Positions 17,645 through 26,944 of a DNA stretch of 64,000 nucleotides are shown here, one piece after another. Where the stretch lies: assembly GCF_006636215.1 (NCBI RefSeq), contig NZ_VIFM01000007.1:1-64000 (forward strand). Direction: 5' to 3'. The translations under genes and the position numbers were made by a program. The DNA comes from Myxococcus llanfairpwllgwyngyllgogerychwyrndrobwllllantysiliogogogochensis (lineage in GTDB: Bacteria; Myxococcota; Myxococcia; Myxococcales; Myxococcaceae). Positions within the stretch are counted from its first letter, which is position 1. Every line of letters begins with the position of its first letter. The notes below the pieces were generated by a model that saw only the letters and a list, made by a program, of their open reading frames with translations, was not told the origin of the DNA and searched no databases.

Positions 17645-19959
17645 GACACGTCCTTGCCAGGAGGCAGTCTGCAACAGGGCGTGAGCAACCAGATGGTGAC
17701 TTCGCCCAGTAGCATGGTGAGACCAAAGGAGCGCAGGGCCGGAGTGGCCGAGAGCCCCAGGAGACCGAATGAGAGGAGGGTGCTCACGCCCGCGAGTGCC
17801 ACCGCGAGCCAGGCGGAGCCCTCACCCGGGTGCTCCAACATGAAGATTCCGTAGTCCACGCCCATGCCCAGCAGCAGCATGAGGCCCAGCACGCTGAAGA
17901 GCTGGAGCGGCTCGCCCACCCAGCCGAACACCGCCAGCGTGACGAGCGTGCCCACCACCGTGGGCAGCCAGGCCCGCCACGCCTCGCGTCGGAAGCGCAC
18001 GACGAGCAGCAACAGCACCGCGACATAGCCCAGCAGGATGAGCCCGCCCATGAGCCGGCGGTAGCGCTCCAGGAGCCGGGAGATCTCCTGCGTCTTGTCC
18101 ACCCACCGCACGCCCTCCAGCCCCTGGGCGGCGTCGGCGATGCGCGGGAGCACCGACGGGTCATTCAGCCCGCGCAGCATGACGATGCTGAAGTGCTTCT
18201 CGCCCAGGCGCCCCAGCCACTGCTGCCGGATGGCCGCCGAGGCGGGACTGGCGAGCAGCCGCTCCGGAGTGAGTACGTCGTCCGCGAAGCGCGCGCGGGT
18301 GGGCTCCTCGCCCGTGGCCTGGGCCACGGCGGCCACCGCCTGCGCTTCCGCGCGGGCGCTCAGCTTCGCGTCCGAGCGCTGCTGCTCCGCGCTGGGCAAC
18401 CAGTCCGACACCGCGCGATAGCCCGCGAGGACCTTGTCCGTCACCAGCGGGTCCAGGCGCGCCTTCAGCGAAGCCTCGCGCGCGAGCACCTGCTCCTCGT
18501 CCTGGCCTCCCACGAGGAAGAACTGGGCGGGGCTGGGCAGCCCCAGGAGCCGCCCCAGCTCGCGCTGGTCGGCGATGAGATTCGCCGGCGCGCCCTGGAG
18601 CTGTCGCACGTCATCGCGCGTCCGCACGCGCCACAGCCCTCCGATGATGAACAGGACGAGCGCCGCGGTCCCCACCCACCACGCGCGGGTGGAGGCGAAG
18701 CGGGGCCAGCGCGCCAGGGACGTGGCGAAGCGCGTGGAGAAGGACGTCACGGGCAGGGCGCCGGTGTCCAGCGTCGGGAACCAGCAGGCCACCGTCAAGA
18801 ACGCGCCCACGAGGCCCGTGGCGGAGAACAGCGCCATCTGCCGCAGCCCGGGGAAGGGCGCCACGCCCAGGGCCAGATACGCCACCACGCTGGTGAGCAG
18901 CGCCATCACCATGCCCGGCAGCAGGCTGCGCATCAGCGGCCCGCGCTCGGAGGGCGGCTTGCCCTGGCGCGCGGCGAAGTAGTGGAAGCCGTAGTCCTCC
19001 GCCACGCCGACCAGGCTGGAGCCGAAGACGAGCGTGAGCAGGTGGACCCGCTCGAACACGAGCGCCGTGACGCTCATCGCCACCGCGCAGCCGATGCCCA
19101 GCGACACACCCACCAGGACGATGGGCCGCACCGAGCGGAACGTCAGCCACACCAGCACGAGCACCGCCACCAGCGAGCCGATGCCAATGGTGGACATCTC
19201 GTCGCTGGCCTGGGACGCGGCGGCCTCCGCGTACAGCGGCACGCCCGCGGCAACCAGCCGGCTGCCGGGCACCTGCGTCGTCACGGCGGCCCGCGCGCGG
19301 TCCACCACGGTGGTGATGTTTCCGTCGGCGCCCAGCGCGAAGGCGGAGACCTGGCTGTGCCACGCCAGGAGCACCCACTCGCGGCCTTCGCCAGACAGCC
19401 AGAGGCGACCGTCGCGCGGGCGCGCGGTGCTTTCGGAGGCGCGCGCTGCCCACCAGTCCGGCCACAGGCCCAGCGGGTCCGCCTCCCAGTCCGTCAGGTG
19501 GGGCCCCGCGGGCTGGTACAGCTTCATCAGCGCCGTGCCGCCCAGCTCCTCCGGTGTCGCCCGCGAAAGCCACGTGCGCTGCGCGGGCGTCAGCAGCCTG
19601 TCTCGATAGGGACGGTACAGCTCCAGCGCCGCATCCAGCGAGGACGCGTCCAGGGCGGAGGGGCTCAGGAGCGAGGCGTCCTTCGACAGCTCCGCCGTGA
19701 CGAGGTCCGCCGCGCGCTGTGCGGACTCCCAGTCGGGAGCACCCACCAGCAACACCAGCTCCCGGCCCGCCTGGTCCGCGAGCTTGCGCGTGGCGGCATC
19801 GACCTCCGGGGCCTGCTCGTCCTCGGGCAGGAGCGCCAGGACGTCGGTGTCCAGGCGCGCCGAGCGCCAGAACTGGACCTGGTGCACACCCACGGCCAGG
19901 ACCACCAACAGCCAGAGGATGGCGGCCTTATTTCGCAAGACGCCCGGCTTCCGCGTCAC
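17641..19959 (-). CDS. RND-superfamily (MMPL-type) exporter of the aryl polyene operon (ApeM-like)
   Basis: A 772-residue inner-membrane protein with the duplicated plan of the MMPL/RND family. Each half starts with one helix, then has a large periplasmic loop (about residues 35-240 and 445-625) and then five more helices, 12 in all. It is thought to export the finished aryl polyene lipid. In APE clusters this gene sits between the LolA-like and lipoprotein genes, as here. The GTG at 19959 lies 32 bases inside the LolA-like gene; a TTG seven codons later with GGAAG upstream is a possible alternative start. Confidence 0.85.
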   Translation of the reverse strand: MTRKPGVLRNKAAILWLLVVLAVGVHQVQFWRSARLDTDVLALLPEDEQAPEVDAATRKLADQAGRELVLLVGAPDWESAQRAADLVTAELSKDASLLSPSALDASSLDAALELYRPYRDRLLTPAQRTWLSRATPEELGGTALMKLYQPAGPHLTDWEADPLGLWPDWWAARASESTARPRDGRLWLSGEGREWVLLAWHSQVSAFALGADGNITTVVDRARAAVTTQVPGSRLVAAGVPLYAEAAASQASDEMSTIGIGSLVAVLVLVWLTFRSVRPIVLVGVSLGIGCAVAMSVTALVFERVHLLTLVFGSSLVGVAEDYGFHYFAARQGKPPSERGPLMRSLLPGMVMALLTSVVAYLALGVAPFPGLRQMALFSATGLVGAFLTVACWFPTLDTGALPVTSFSTRFATSLARWPRFASTRAWWVGTAALVLFIIGGLWRVRTRDDVRQLQGAPANLIADQRELGRLLGLPSPAQFFLVGGQDEEQVLAREASLKARLDPLVTDKVLAGYRAVSDWLPSAEQQRSDAKLSARAEAQAVAAVAQATGEEPTRARFADDVLTPERLLASPASAAIRQQWLGRLGEKHFSIVMLRGLNDPSVLPRIADAAQGLEGVRWVDKTQEISRLLERYRRLMGGLILLGYVAVLLLLVVRFRREAWRAWLPTVVGTLVTLAVFGWVGEPLQLFSVLGLMLLLGMGVDYGIFMLEHPGEGSAWLAVALAGVSTLLSFGLLGLSATPALRSFGLTMLLGEVTIWLLTPCCRLPPGKDVS

Positions 19960-20539
19960 TGGGGGCGGGTGTCTGGCTCAGCTTGTCGAACTGGATGACG
20001 CTGGTGTCGCCGCGCGCCTCGTCCAGCTTGACCTGCCGCACGTACGAGTCTCCCTCCAGGTGGATGCTCTTGAAGACGCGCGCGAGGCCCGCGTCAGTGG
20101 GCGTCAGGGTCAGCTTCCAGCCCGCCGTGCCCACCAGCTCGCCCTCGACGCGAAAGCGCTTGGACAGCGCGGCCACGTCACCGGACAGGAGCGCGAACAT
20201 CACCTCGTTCACCGCCGCGAGCCCCGGCTCCTTGCTCGCGTCCAGGTGATAGGCCGCCGCGCCCGTGCCCTGCTCGGCGCTCAGCGACTTGCGCGTCAGC
20301 GTGAGCGTGGACGCGAAGGGCACTCGCGTGTCCCACAGCACGCCGTGCTCCCGCGACAGCAGGAACGCCCCGCGCGAGACGAGCGGCTTCTTGAAGCCGG
20401 CCACCGTCTTCTTCTGCTCGAAGTCCCCCCGCAACAGCGGCACGTCCGCCAGCCGGGCTCGGACCCCCGCGACGATGTCGTCACCGGCGCTGGCCGTCGA
20501 GCCCACCAGCAGCATCACCAGCAAGAGCGCGCGCTTCAT
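19928..20539 (-). CDS. LolA-like outer-membrane lipid carrier (ApeL-like)
   Basis: A 203-residue secreted protein with a signal peptide ending near ASA. The FEQKKTV segment and the repeated beta strands fit the LolA-like half-barrel fold, which binds a lipid in a hydrophobic cavity. It probably carries the pigment lipid across the periplasm between the RND exporter and the outer membrane. The start overlaps the thioesterase stop by 4 bases (ATGA). Confidence 0.82.
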   Translation of the reverse strand: MKRALLLVMLLVGSTASAGDDIVAGVRARLADVPLLRGDFEQKKTVAGFKKPLVSRGAFLLSREHGVLWDTRVPFASTLTLTRKSLSAEQGTGAAAYHLDASKEPGLAAVNEVMFALLSGDVAALSKRFRVEGELVGTAGWKLTLTPTDAGLARVFKSIHLEGDSYVRQVKLDEARGDTSVIQFDKLSQTPAPSDAEAGRLAK

Positions 20540-20955
20540 TCGGGCTTCACCCCCAGCCGCTGCCAGAGCACCGGCGGACAGATGTACTGGAGCTCCTTGG
20601 TGGCCATCGACACGGCGACCTGGACGGTGTGGGCCTGGTTCACCTTGCGGCCCGTGGAGGCGTCTCGAATCACATAGTCGATACGGAGCCGGTTCTCCCA
20701 TTCGGTGATTTCGGCGCGAATCTTCAGCGTCTTTCCGTAGAGCGCGGGCTGCACGTACTTCAGCCGCATGTCCACGACGGGCCACGCGAAGCCGGACGCC
20801 AGCATCTGCGGGTAGTCGTAGTCGAACTTCGCCAGGAGCGCGCACCGCGCCAGCTCCAGGTACTTCACGTAGTGGCCATGCCAGACGACCTCCATCAGGT
20901 CGATGTCATGGAAGGGCGGCGACAGCTCGATTTCATGGCTGAGGTCAGGCCTCAT
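20536..20955 (-). CDS. apeK: 4HBT-type acyl thioesterase (ApeK-like)
   Basis: A 139-residue hotdog thioesterase. DIDLMEVVWHGHYVKYLE is the family signature, with the aspartate near the start acting as the usual catalytic residue. It should free the polyene or a hydroxy fatty acid from its carrier. I placed the start at 20955 because the hotdog domain begins there and the codon overlaps the end of the ammonia-lyase gene by 11 bases; the longer open frame upstream is the lyase gene read in another frame. Confidence 0.85.
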   Translation of the reverse strand: MRPDLSHEIELSPPFHDIDLMEVVWHGHYVKYLELARCALLAKFDYDYPQMLASGFAWPVVDMRLKYVQPALYGKTLKIRAEITEWENRLRIDYVIRDASTGRKVNQAHTVQVAVSMATKELQYICPPVLWQRLGVKPE

Positions 20956-22501
20956 AGAGCCCCCACTCGCGGGCGCGGATGGCGCCCAGCAGCCCTTGCA
21001 GCTCCTTGTCCAACGCTCGGTCCTCCACCACCAGCGGGATTCGCTGCTCCAGATCGGCCTGCATCGACGCAAGAGACGGCGCCAGATTCATTTCTTGAGC
21101 AATCCGGCCGCGCAGGGTGATTCCCTGACGCGCCGCGATGAGCATCGCCGCCACCACCTGCTCGGACAGCTCCAATACCCGGAGGCAGTCGCGCGCGGCG
21201 ATGGTGCCCATGCTCACCTTGTCCTGGTTGTGGCACTCGGTGGAGCGGGAGAACACGGACGCGGGCATCGTCTGCTTGAGGGCCTCCGCCGTCCACGCGG
21301 AGACGCTGATCTGCACTGCCTTGAGGCCGTGGTTGATGGCCGCGCGGGGCCCCGTGGAGCCGGAGAGGTTGGAGGGCAGCCCGTGGTTGTAGCGGGTGTC
21401 CACCAGCAGCGCGAGCTGCCGGTCCATCAGGTCCGCCACGTTGGCCACGGCCGTCTTGAGCCCGTCCATGGCGAAGGCGATGTGGCCCCCATAGAAGTGG
21501 CCGCCGTGCAGCACCCGCTCGCTGTCGGGGTCGATGAGCGGGTTGTCGTTGGCGCTGTTCAGCTCGTTCTCGATTTGCGCCCGGAAGAAGGGCAGGGCGT
21601 CCTCGAGCACGCCAATCACATGAGGCGCGCAGCGCAGGGAGTAGCGGTCCTGCAAGCGCTGCTCGTTGCGGCTCGGCCGGTCCGTGGCCAGGTCCACGCG
21701 CAGTCGCGCGGCCACGCGCTGCTGGCCCACGTGGGGCTTGAGCGCGAACAGCGCCTCGTCGAAGTGGTGCGCGTTGCCGGCGCTCGCCACCACGTTGAAG
21801 GCGGTGAGTCGGGTGGCCAGTCGTCCCAGGTACTCGGCGCGCTCCCACGCGAGGCAGGCCAGGGCGGTCATCACCGCCGTGCCATTCATGATGGCCAGGC
21901 CTTCCTTGGGGCGCAGCTTCAGGGGCTTCATGTCGTGCCGCGCGAGCACCTCCGCGGCGGGACGTCGCTCGCCCCGGTACCAGACCTCTCGCTCTCCGCA
22001 GAGCACCGCCGCCACGTAGGACAGCGGCGTGAGGTCGCCACTGGCGCCCACCGAACCCTCGGCGGGAATCAGCGGCAGGATGTCGTGGCGCAGGAGCAGC
22101 TCCAACTGGGTGAGCAACCCCAGCCCCACGCCGGACACACCCTGGGCCAGCGAGGCCAGCCGCGCCGCCAGCACCGCGCGCGTCTCCTCGGGCGTCAGGA
22201 AGCGGCCCGCGCCAATGCCGTGGTACGCGTAGAGGTGGTGCGGCAGCTCGGCGATCAGCTCGGGCGGAATGGAGACGGTGCACGAGTCTCCGTACCCCGT
22301 CGTCACGCCGTAGATGTTCCCGTCCTCCGCCAGCAGCCGGTCCAGGAACTCCGCGCCCCGGGTGATTCTGCGGCGGAAGTCGGTGGAAGTGCTCAGCTCG
22401 GCGTCACGCTCCCGGCGCGACAGCGCGGACACGTCTTCAATGGCGAGCCGGCTCCCATCGAACCGGACCGCACGCTCATTCTTGATTCCTGGCGGAGGCA
22501 T
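20945..22501 (-). CDS. Aromatic amino acid ammonia-lyase (HAL/TAL/PAL family)
   Basis: A 518-residue enzyme of the MIO family, which removes ammonia from histidine, tyrosine or phenylalanine. The self-cyclising Ala-Ser-Gly is at 153-155 (in VGASGDL) and the catalytic tyrosine is Tyr64 in IYGVTTG. The substrate-selecting loop reads YAYHG (91-95), which is neither the HL pair of known tyrosine lyases nor the SH pair of histidine lyases at that site. Inside a pigment operon it most likely makes a cinnamate or coumarate starter, as in flexirubin clusters. The substrate cannot be fixed from sequence alone. Confidence 0.85.
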   Translation of the reverse strand: MPPPGIKNERAVRFDGSRLAIEDVSALSRRERDAELSTSTDFRRRITRGAEFLDRLLAEDGNIYGVTTGYGDSCTVSIPPELIAELPHHLYAYHGIGAGRFLTPEETRAVLAARLASLAQGVSGVGLGLLTQLELLLRHDILPLIPAEGSVGASGDLTPLSYVAAVLCGEREVWYRGERRPAAEVLARHDMKPLKLRPKEGLAIMNGTAVMTALACLAWERAEYLGRLATRLTAFNVVASAGNAHHFDEALFALKPHVGQQRVAARLRVDLATDRPSRNEQRLQDRYSLRCAPHVIGVLEDALPFFRAQIENELNSANDNPLIDPDSERVLHGGHFYGGHIAFAMDGLKTAVANVADLMDRQLALLVDTRYNHGLPSNLSGSTGPRAAINHGLKAVQISVSAWTAEALKQTMPASVFSRSTECHNQDKVSMGTIAARDCLRVLELSEQVVAAMLIAARQGITLRGRIAQEMNLAPSLASMQADLEQRIPLVVEDRALDKELQGLLGAIRAREWGLYEA

Positions 22502-23420
22502 TCGCCTGATCCCAAAAGGGAAAGAAGTTGAACCAATCGAACGGAGAGCGCTTCAGCAGCGCCGTCACCCGCTCGGCATAGTGTTGGGCGTGGCCCGTCA
22601 ACGCGGCCGCGCGCTTGCCCCGGGGGAGCTCGACTCGCTCGGCCAGGGTCTCGAAATGGATGGTGTATCCGTTGTTCTCGTGGATGCACCCCAGCAGGTA
22701 CAGCGGGCACTTGAACAGCGAGGCCAGCACGTAGGGCCCCACGGGGAAGGCGGCCTTGTGCCCCAGGAAGTCCACGTCCACCGTCTGACTGGCGCTCACC
22801 GGCACCCGGTCTCCGGCAATCACCACGAACCCGCCCTCCGTCACGTACTTCTCCAGCGCGACGGCTGTCCCAGGCCCCATGTCCGTGACTTCCACCAACT
22901 GGAAGCCGCTGTCCGGATTGAGCCGCTTGAGCAGGCGGTTGAACTGCTCGGCATGGCGGGTGTGCACCAGGATGTGGAGCTTCACTTCGCCACGCTTCTC
23001 CGCCATGGCGCGACACAGCTCCAGGCAGCCCATGTGCGCGGTGACGATGATGCCGCCCTTGCCCGCCTTCACCACCTCGTAGAACTGCTCGCGCCCCTCG
23101 GTGTGGACCTGCTCGAAGCGGTATCTCCCGCTGACGGCCAGGAGCTTGTCGAGCATCGTCTCCGCGAAGGTGACCATGTGGCGCAGGCTGTCGCCTCGCC
23201 CGGGTTTGCGCCCGAGCGCGCCGGTGGCCTGCTCCACCCGCGAGAGGTACTGGAGCGATGCCTTGCGCACCACGGGGCGGGCCAGCCAGTGCACCAGGAC
23301 CACGGGGTACAGACAGAGGCGGAACGGCCAGCGCCCCAGCAGCCGGTGGACCCAGTACAACAGCCAGATGCCGAGCACGAAGGTGCTCTCGCCCATCTCC
23401 GCCCAATGCCGCGGCTTCAT
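22476..23420 (-). CDS. LpxL/HtrB-type lysophospholipid acyltransferase
   Basis: A 314-residue membrane-associated acyltransferase. HMGCLE gives the HX4E catalytic motif of the LpxL family near residue 128, after one or two N-terminal hydrophobic helices. In E. coli APE clusters a glycosyltransferase and an acyltransferase domain are joined in ApeJ; here they are two adjacent genes that overlap by 4 bases. It probably adds an acyl chain to the pigment lipid. The start at 23420 follows from that overlap. Confidence 0.82.
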   Translation of the reverse strand: MKPRHWAEMGESTFVLGIWLLYWVHRLLGRWPFRLCLYPVVLVHWLARPVVRKASLQYLSRVEQATGALGRKPGRGDSLRHMVTFAETMLDKLLAVSGRYRFEQVHTEGREQFYEVVKAGKGGIIVTAHMGCLELCRAMAEKRGEVKLHILVHTRHAEQFNRLLKRLNPDSGFQLVEVTDMGPGTAVALEKYVTEGGFVVIAGDRVPVSASQTVDVDFLGHKAAFPVGPYVLASLFKCPLYLLGCIHENNGYTIHFETLAERVELPRGKRAAALTGHAQHYAERVTALLKRSPFDWFNFFPFWDQANASARNQE

Positions 23421-24154
23421 GCGGAGACCTTCCGCCACAAGAGCAGCGGCAGCCGCAGCAACATCCCGAAGAAGAGCCGGGCGTGCATGCGGGAGATGCG
23501 CACGTTGTCCCAGAGCACGTCGAAGTGGGAGATGCCGTCGGTGGGGTAGCGCACCTGGGTGGGTTGGTTGAGGATGCCCACCCCTCGCCAGTACAGCCGC
23601 ACGATGACTTCCACGTCGAAGTCCATGCGCCTGCCAATGCTCACCGAGTCGATGAGCGCGAGCGTGGGCGTCAGCGGATACACGCGGAAGCCGCACATCG
23701 AATCGCGGATGGCCAGTGACAGCGTGTTGATCCACACCCAGATGTGCGTGGCGTAGCGGCCGTACAGCCGGCCCTTGGGCACCGACTCGTCGTAGATGGG
23801 CGTGCCACAGATGATTTTTTCCGGGGCCGAGGCCGCCAACTCGACGAAGCGGGGGATGTCCCGGGTGTCGTGCTGGCCGTCGGCGTCAATCTGCAGCGCG
23901 TGGCTGAAGCCGGAGGCCTTCGCCGCCCGGAAGCCCGCCATCATCGCCCCGCCCTTGCCCTCGTTCTTGGGCAGGCGCACCAGCTCGATGCCGGACCTGT
24001 CCGCCTCCGCCAGCGTGTCCAGGACCTTCGCGCAGCCCGGCTCGCTGCCGTCATCCACCAGCAGGCACGGCAGCCCGTGCGCGCGCACGGAGTTCACCAC
24101 CGCGCCCACCGCCTCGCCGTGGTTGTAGACGGGAATCACCACGCAGAGCTTCAT
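23417..24154 (-). CDS. Family 2 glycosyltransferase
   Basis: A 245-residue GT-A enzyme. IPVYNHGE near the start, the VDDGS sugar-nucleotide motif and DADGQ (DxD metal site, about residue 92) are all present. It should transfer a sugar, probably to the lipid part of the aryl polyene. It lacks the C-terminal membrane helices of dolichol-type enzymes but ends in a hydrophobic segment. It lies between the acyl ligase and the acyltransferase, with 4-base overlaps on both sides. Confidence 0.85.
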   Translation of the reverse strand: MKLCVVIPVYNHGEAVGAVVNSVRAHGLPCLLVDDGSEPGCAKVLDTLAEADRSGIELVRLPKNEGKGGAMMAGFRAAKASGFSHALQIDADGQHDTRDIPRFVELAASAPEKIICGTPIYDESVPKGRLYGRYATHIWVWINTLSLAIRDSMCGFRVYPLTPTLALIDSVSIGRRMDFDVEVIVRLYWRGVGILNQPTQVRYPTDGISHFDVLWDNVRISRMHARLFFGMLLRLPLLLWRKVSA

Positions 24155-25851
24155 CCGCGGACCTCACCGAGCAGGATGCGGCCGCTCCCGTGGGTGCCGG
24201 CCTCGGAGGTGAACTTGAACTGGAGGCTGCCCTTGGCCTGTGTCCAGGTGAGCTCCAGGGTGAGGAGCGTTTCGGGGACGATGAGCTGCTGGAACTTCAC
24301 CGCCTCCATGCGGAGGAACTCTGGCGGGAGCGTGAACAACTCCCGGCCCAGATGGAGCGCCCACTCGATTTGCGCCACGCCGGGCAGGATGGCCTTCTCC
24401 GGGAAGTGGCCCTTGAAGTACGGCAGGCTCGCCGGCGTCTCGATGCTCAGCACGGCGCGGTCCGCGGTGTGCTCGAGCACCCGCAGGGGCGGGCGGCGGG
24501 AGTCGAAGAGGGCGACGAGCGCGGCCTCGGTGGATTTGCCCTGGGAGTTGACTGGCATCGCCTCCAGATACCGGAATCGACGCGGAAGGACACTGGGCTC
24601 GAACTGGGAAGACAGGTGCTTTCGCAGGGCCCGGTTCAGGAAGGGCTTTCCACTGTCGGCGTGAAGGTGCCGGCCGGTGGGCCCCAGCACGGCCACCACC
24701 CCCAGAACCGAGCGGTTTCCCTCGGACAGGGGCACCACCCGCGCCTCGCGGACGAGGTCACTCTCCAGCAGGGCCCGCTCCATGGCGCTCAAGGAGACCC
24801 GCTTCTCCTCCAGTTTGAGCAACCGGTCCATGCGCCCCAGCAGCTCGAAGCCCTCCGGCAGCAGCCGGGCCCGGTCCTCCGTCTGGAACCAGTTCCCGTC
24901 CGGCAGGTGGGGGGAGCGGACCGCCAGGGCATCCTCCGTCAGGCGGACCTCCACACCGGGCATCGTCCTCCAGCTCAGCGCCTCGTCCTGGGTGCGCTGG
25001 CGCCAGGCGATGCCCCCGGTCTCCGAGCTGCCGTAGACCTCCACGGGCGCCTGCCCGAGCAGCCCGCGACAGGCGTGCAGAGCGTCGGTGGACAGGGGGC
25101 CCCCCGAGGAGAACACCGAGCGAAGGTTCCCCCGCACGCCCGCCCAGTCCAACGTGTCCGGCAGCCGCTTGAGGTGGGCGGGGCTGGCGATGAGCGCCGC
25201 CGGCCCGTGCGAAAGCTCGGCGACGATGTCCTCGGGGTACGGCAGGCTCCGGGCCAGGAACGGCCTGCCCGACGTCAGCGGCCAGAGGACCCGGAACAGC
25301 AGGCCGTAGATGTGCTGGTGCGACACCGTGGCGAGCACGCGGCAGGGACTGGGACCGAGCCTGTCATCGAAGAGGTCCGCCAGCGTGGCGACCTCCCGGG
25401 TGAGCTGCCCCAGGTGTTTGGGGATGGCGGCGGGCTCTCCGCTGGAGCCGGAGGTGTAGACGACCAGCGCCTGGGCCTCCGGGGAGAGCGGCGTCCACTC
25501 CGCGCGCGCGCCCTCCTGGAACTTCAGGAGCGGGGTGGACGAGGGAATCTGGCCGGCGAAGCCGTCCACCTCGCCGCGAAGCTTCTCGCGCGTGGTGGGC
25601 TGGATCTCCGAGGGAAGATAGACGCACCGGCCCGCGTGCCAGGCGCCGAGCAGGGCCGCTGCGAACTCGAAGGTGTCCTCGAAGGAGAGGGCGAAGCGGT
25701 GGCCCCCGTGCCGCTCGTACGCGGCGCGCCAGCCGGCGGCCCGGGCCTCGAAGTCCGCGAAGGTGAGCACCTGCCCCTCGCGAAACGCCACCGGGAAGTC
25801 GGCGGGGCGTCCACGGCTGAGGAGGTGTTCGATGGCGATGCGCTCAGCCAT
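24151..25851 (-). CDS. apeH: Acyl-AMP ligase fused to FabA/FabZ-type dehydratase (ApeH-ApeI fusion)
   Basis: Two enzymes in one 566-residue chain. Residues 1 to about 440 are an AMP-forming ligase: YTSGSSGEPA is the A3/P-loop core, YGSSETGG the A5 motif, and the C-terminal lobe with GRMDRLLK and NSQGKS (A10 lysine) is present. It should activate the aryl starter for loading onto an ACP. Residues ~455-566 form a hotdog with YFKGHFPEKAILPGV, the FabZ/ApeI dehydratase signature including the catalytic histidine. In E. coli these are separate genes, apeH and apeI. It overlaps both neighbours by a few bases. Confidence 0.88.
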   Translation of the reverse strand: MAERIAIEHLLSRGRPADFPVAFREGQVLTFADFEARAAGWRAAYERHGGHRFALSFEDTFEFAAALLGAWHAGRCVYLPSEIQPTTREKLRGEVDGFAGQIPSSTPLLKFQEGARAEWTPLSPEAQALVVYTSGSSGEPAAIPKHLGQLTREVATLADLFDDRLGPSPCRVLATVSHQHIYGLLFRVLWPLTSGRPFLARSLPYPEDIVAELSHGPAALIASPAHLKRLPDTLDWAGVRGNLRSVFSSGGPLSTDALHACRGLLGQAPVEVYGSSETGGIAWRQRTQDEALSWRTMPGVEVRLTEDALAVRSPHLPDGNWFQTEDRARLLPEGFELLGRMDRLLKLEEKRVSLSAMERALLESDLVREARVVPLSEGNRSVLGVVAVLGPTGRHLHADSGKPFLNRALRKHLSSQFEPSVLPRRFRYLEAMPVNSQGKSTEAALVALFDSRRPPLRVLEHTADRAVLSIETPASLPYFKGHFPEKAILPGVAQIEWALHLGRELFTLPPEFLRMEAVKFQQLIVPETLLTLELTWTQAKGSLQFKFTSEAGTHGSGRILLGEVRG

Positions 25852-26395
25852 GGGCGTGGCTTGCCTTCACGCGTCGGCGCACCAGCCACTCCCCGGCGAA
25901 GAGCACGCCCATCAGCCCATAGGCGATGAGCCCGTTGTACAGCGCCCACGTGGCGTCACTGGCCCACAGCGCGGTGCCCAGCGCGATGCTCCCGTTGACG
26001 ACGAAGAACCCGCACCACACCTGCGTCACCCGCCGCGTATAGGCCACGCCGGACGGAGGGAGCTCCGGCTCGCGCAGCCGCGCCAGCCGTTCGATGACGC
26101 TGGGAGGGGACACGAGGCTGGTGGCGAAGACGGTGAGCAGCATCGTGTTCACGAGCACCGGATAGAGCTTCAGCGGCAGGGCGTGGTTGCCCAGCAGGCT
26201 GGTGCTCGCGAGGACCAGGGCCCCCGCGGCCGTGACGAGCCAGACACGCTCGCGCGTGGCCACGGCCCGCACGACGGCCATGCCCGCCAGGGGCACCGCC
26301 ATCCAGCGAGGCTCGAACCGGCCCAGGCCCCAGTACACCAGCAGCGGATACGCGAGGCTCAGCACGCCGAGCAGCGCTGGACGCAGAAGCTTCAC
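25844..26395 (-). CDS. COG4648-type integral membrane protein (ApeG-like)
   Basis: A 183-residue protein with about five or six hydrophobic helices and a positively charged tail. This small membrane protein recurs next to the ACP genes of APE and flexirubin clusters; its role is unknown. The GTG start overlaps the ACP stop (GTGA), and its end overlaps the ligase start by 8 bases, which fits tight translational coupling in the operon. Confidence 0.78.
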   Translation of the reverse strand: MKLLRPALLGVLSLAYPLLVYWGLGRFEPRWMAVPLAGMAVVRAVATRERVWLVTAAGALVLASTSLLGNHALPLKLYPVLVNTMLLTVFATSLVSPPSVIERLARLREPELPPSGVAYTRRVTQVWCGFFVVNGSIALGTALWASDATWALYNGLIAYGLMGVLFAGEWLVRRRVKASHAHG

Positions 26396-26649
26396 GCCGC
26401 CACGGACTCGTCGAGCAGGCTGTGCAGGGCGTCGACGACGTCCTGAATCGTCCGGACCGACTTGAAGACCTCCGGCGGAAGCCGCTTGCCCGTCACGGGC
26501 TTGAGCTTCACGAGCAGGTCCACGGCATCGATGCTGTCGATGTCCAGGTCGTCGCGGAGGCGGGCCTCGGGGGTAATCCGGGCCGGGTCGATGTCGAAGG
26601 TGTCCTGCAGGAGCGTGCGCAGGTTCTCGAAGAGCTGGGTCTTGGTCAT
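26392..26649 (-). CDS. Acyl carrier protein 2 (ApeF-like)
   Basis: An 85-residue ACP with the phosphopantetheine serine in DIDSIDAVDL, about residue 39. It is acidic except for a basic patch near GKRLP, as seen in the second ACP of APE operons. The ATG at 26649 is chosen over the one two codons earlier because GAGGGGG is 8 bases upstream of it. It should carry starter or elongation intermediates for the two ketosynthases. Confidence 0.88.
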   Translation of the reverse strand: MTKTQLFENLRTLLQDTFDIDPARITPEARLRDDLDIDSIDAVDLLVKLKPVTGKRLPPEVFKSVRTIQDVVDALHSLLDESVAA

Positions 26650-26683
26650 GTGCATATCCCCCTCGAATGGGTGGTGCGGGTCC

Positions 26684-26944
26684 TCAGGACTTGCGGTGGG
26701 CGCTCACGAAATCCGCGAGGGCGCGCACGCTGGCGAAGTGACGGCGGTTCTCCTTGGAGTCGCTCGCCAGCGCTACCCCATAGGCCTTCTGGAGCGCCAG
26801 GCCGAGTTCCAGGGCATCGATGGAATCGAGCCCCAGCCCCTCGACGAACAGCGGCGCCGCCGGGTCTATATCCTCCGGCTTGAGGTCCTCGAGGTTCAGC
26901 GTCTCGATGACCAGCTTCTTGATTTCCTGCTCAAGCGCCTGCAT
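26684..26944 (-). CDS. Acyl carrier protein 1 (ApeE-like)
   Basis: An 86-residue ACP with the attachment motif GLDSIDALEL (serine near residue 41). It shares only the general fold with the other ACP, so the two are probably not a recent copy and may serve different steps. It lies 34 bases before the second ACP, and its start is 14 bases inside the end of the acyltransferase gene. Confidence 0.88.
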   Translation of the reverse strand: MQALEQEIKKLVIETLNLEDLKPEDIDPAAPLFVEGLGLDSIDALELGLALQKAYGVALASDSKENRRHFASVRALADFVSAHRKS

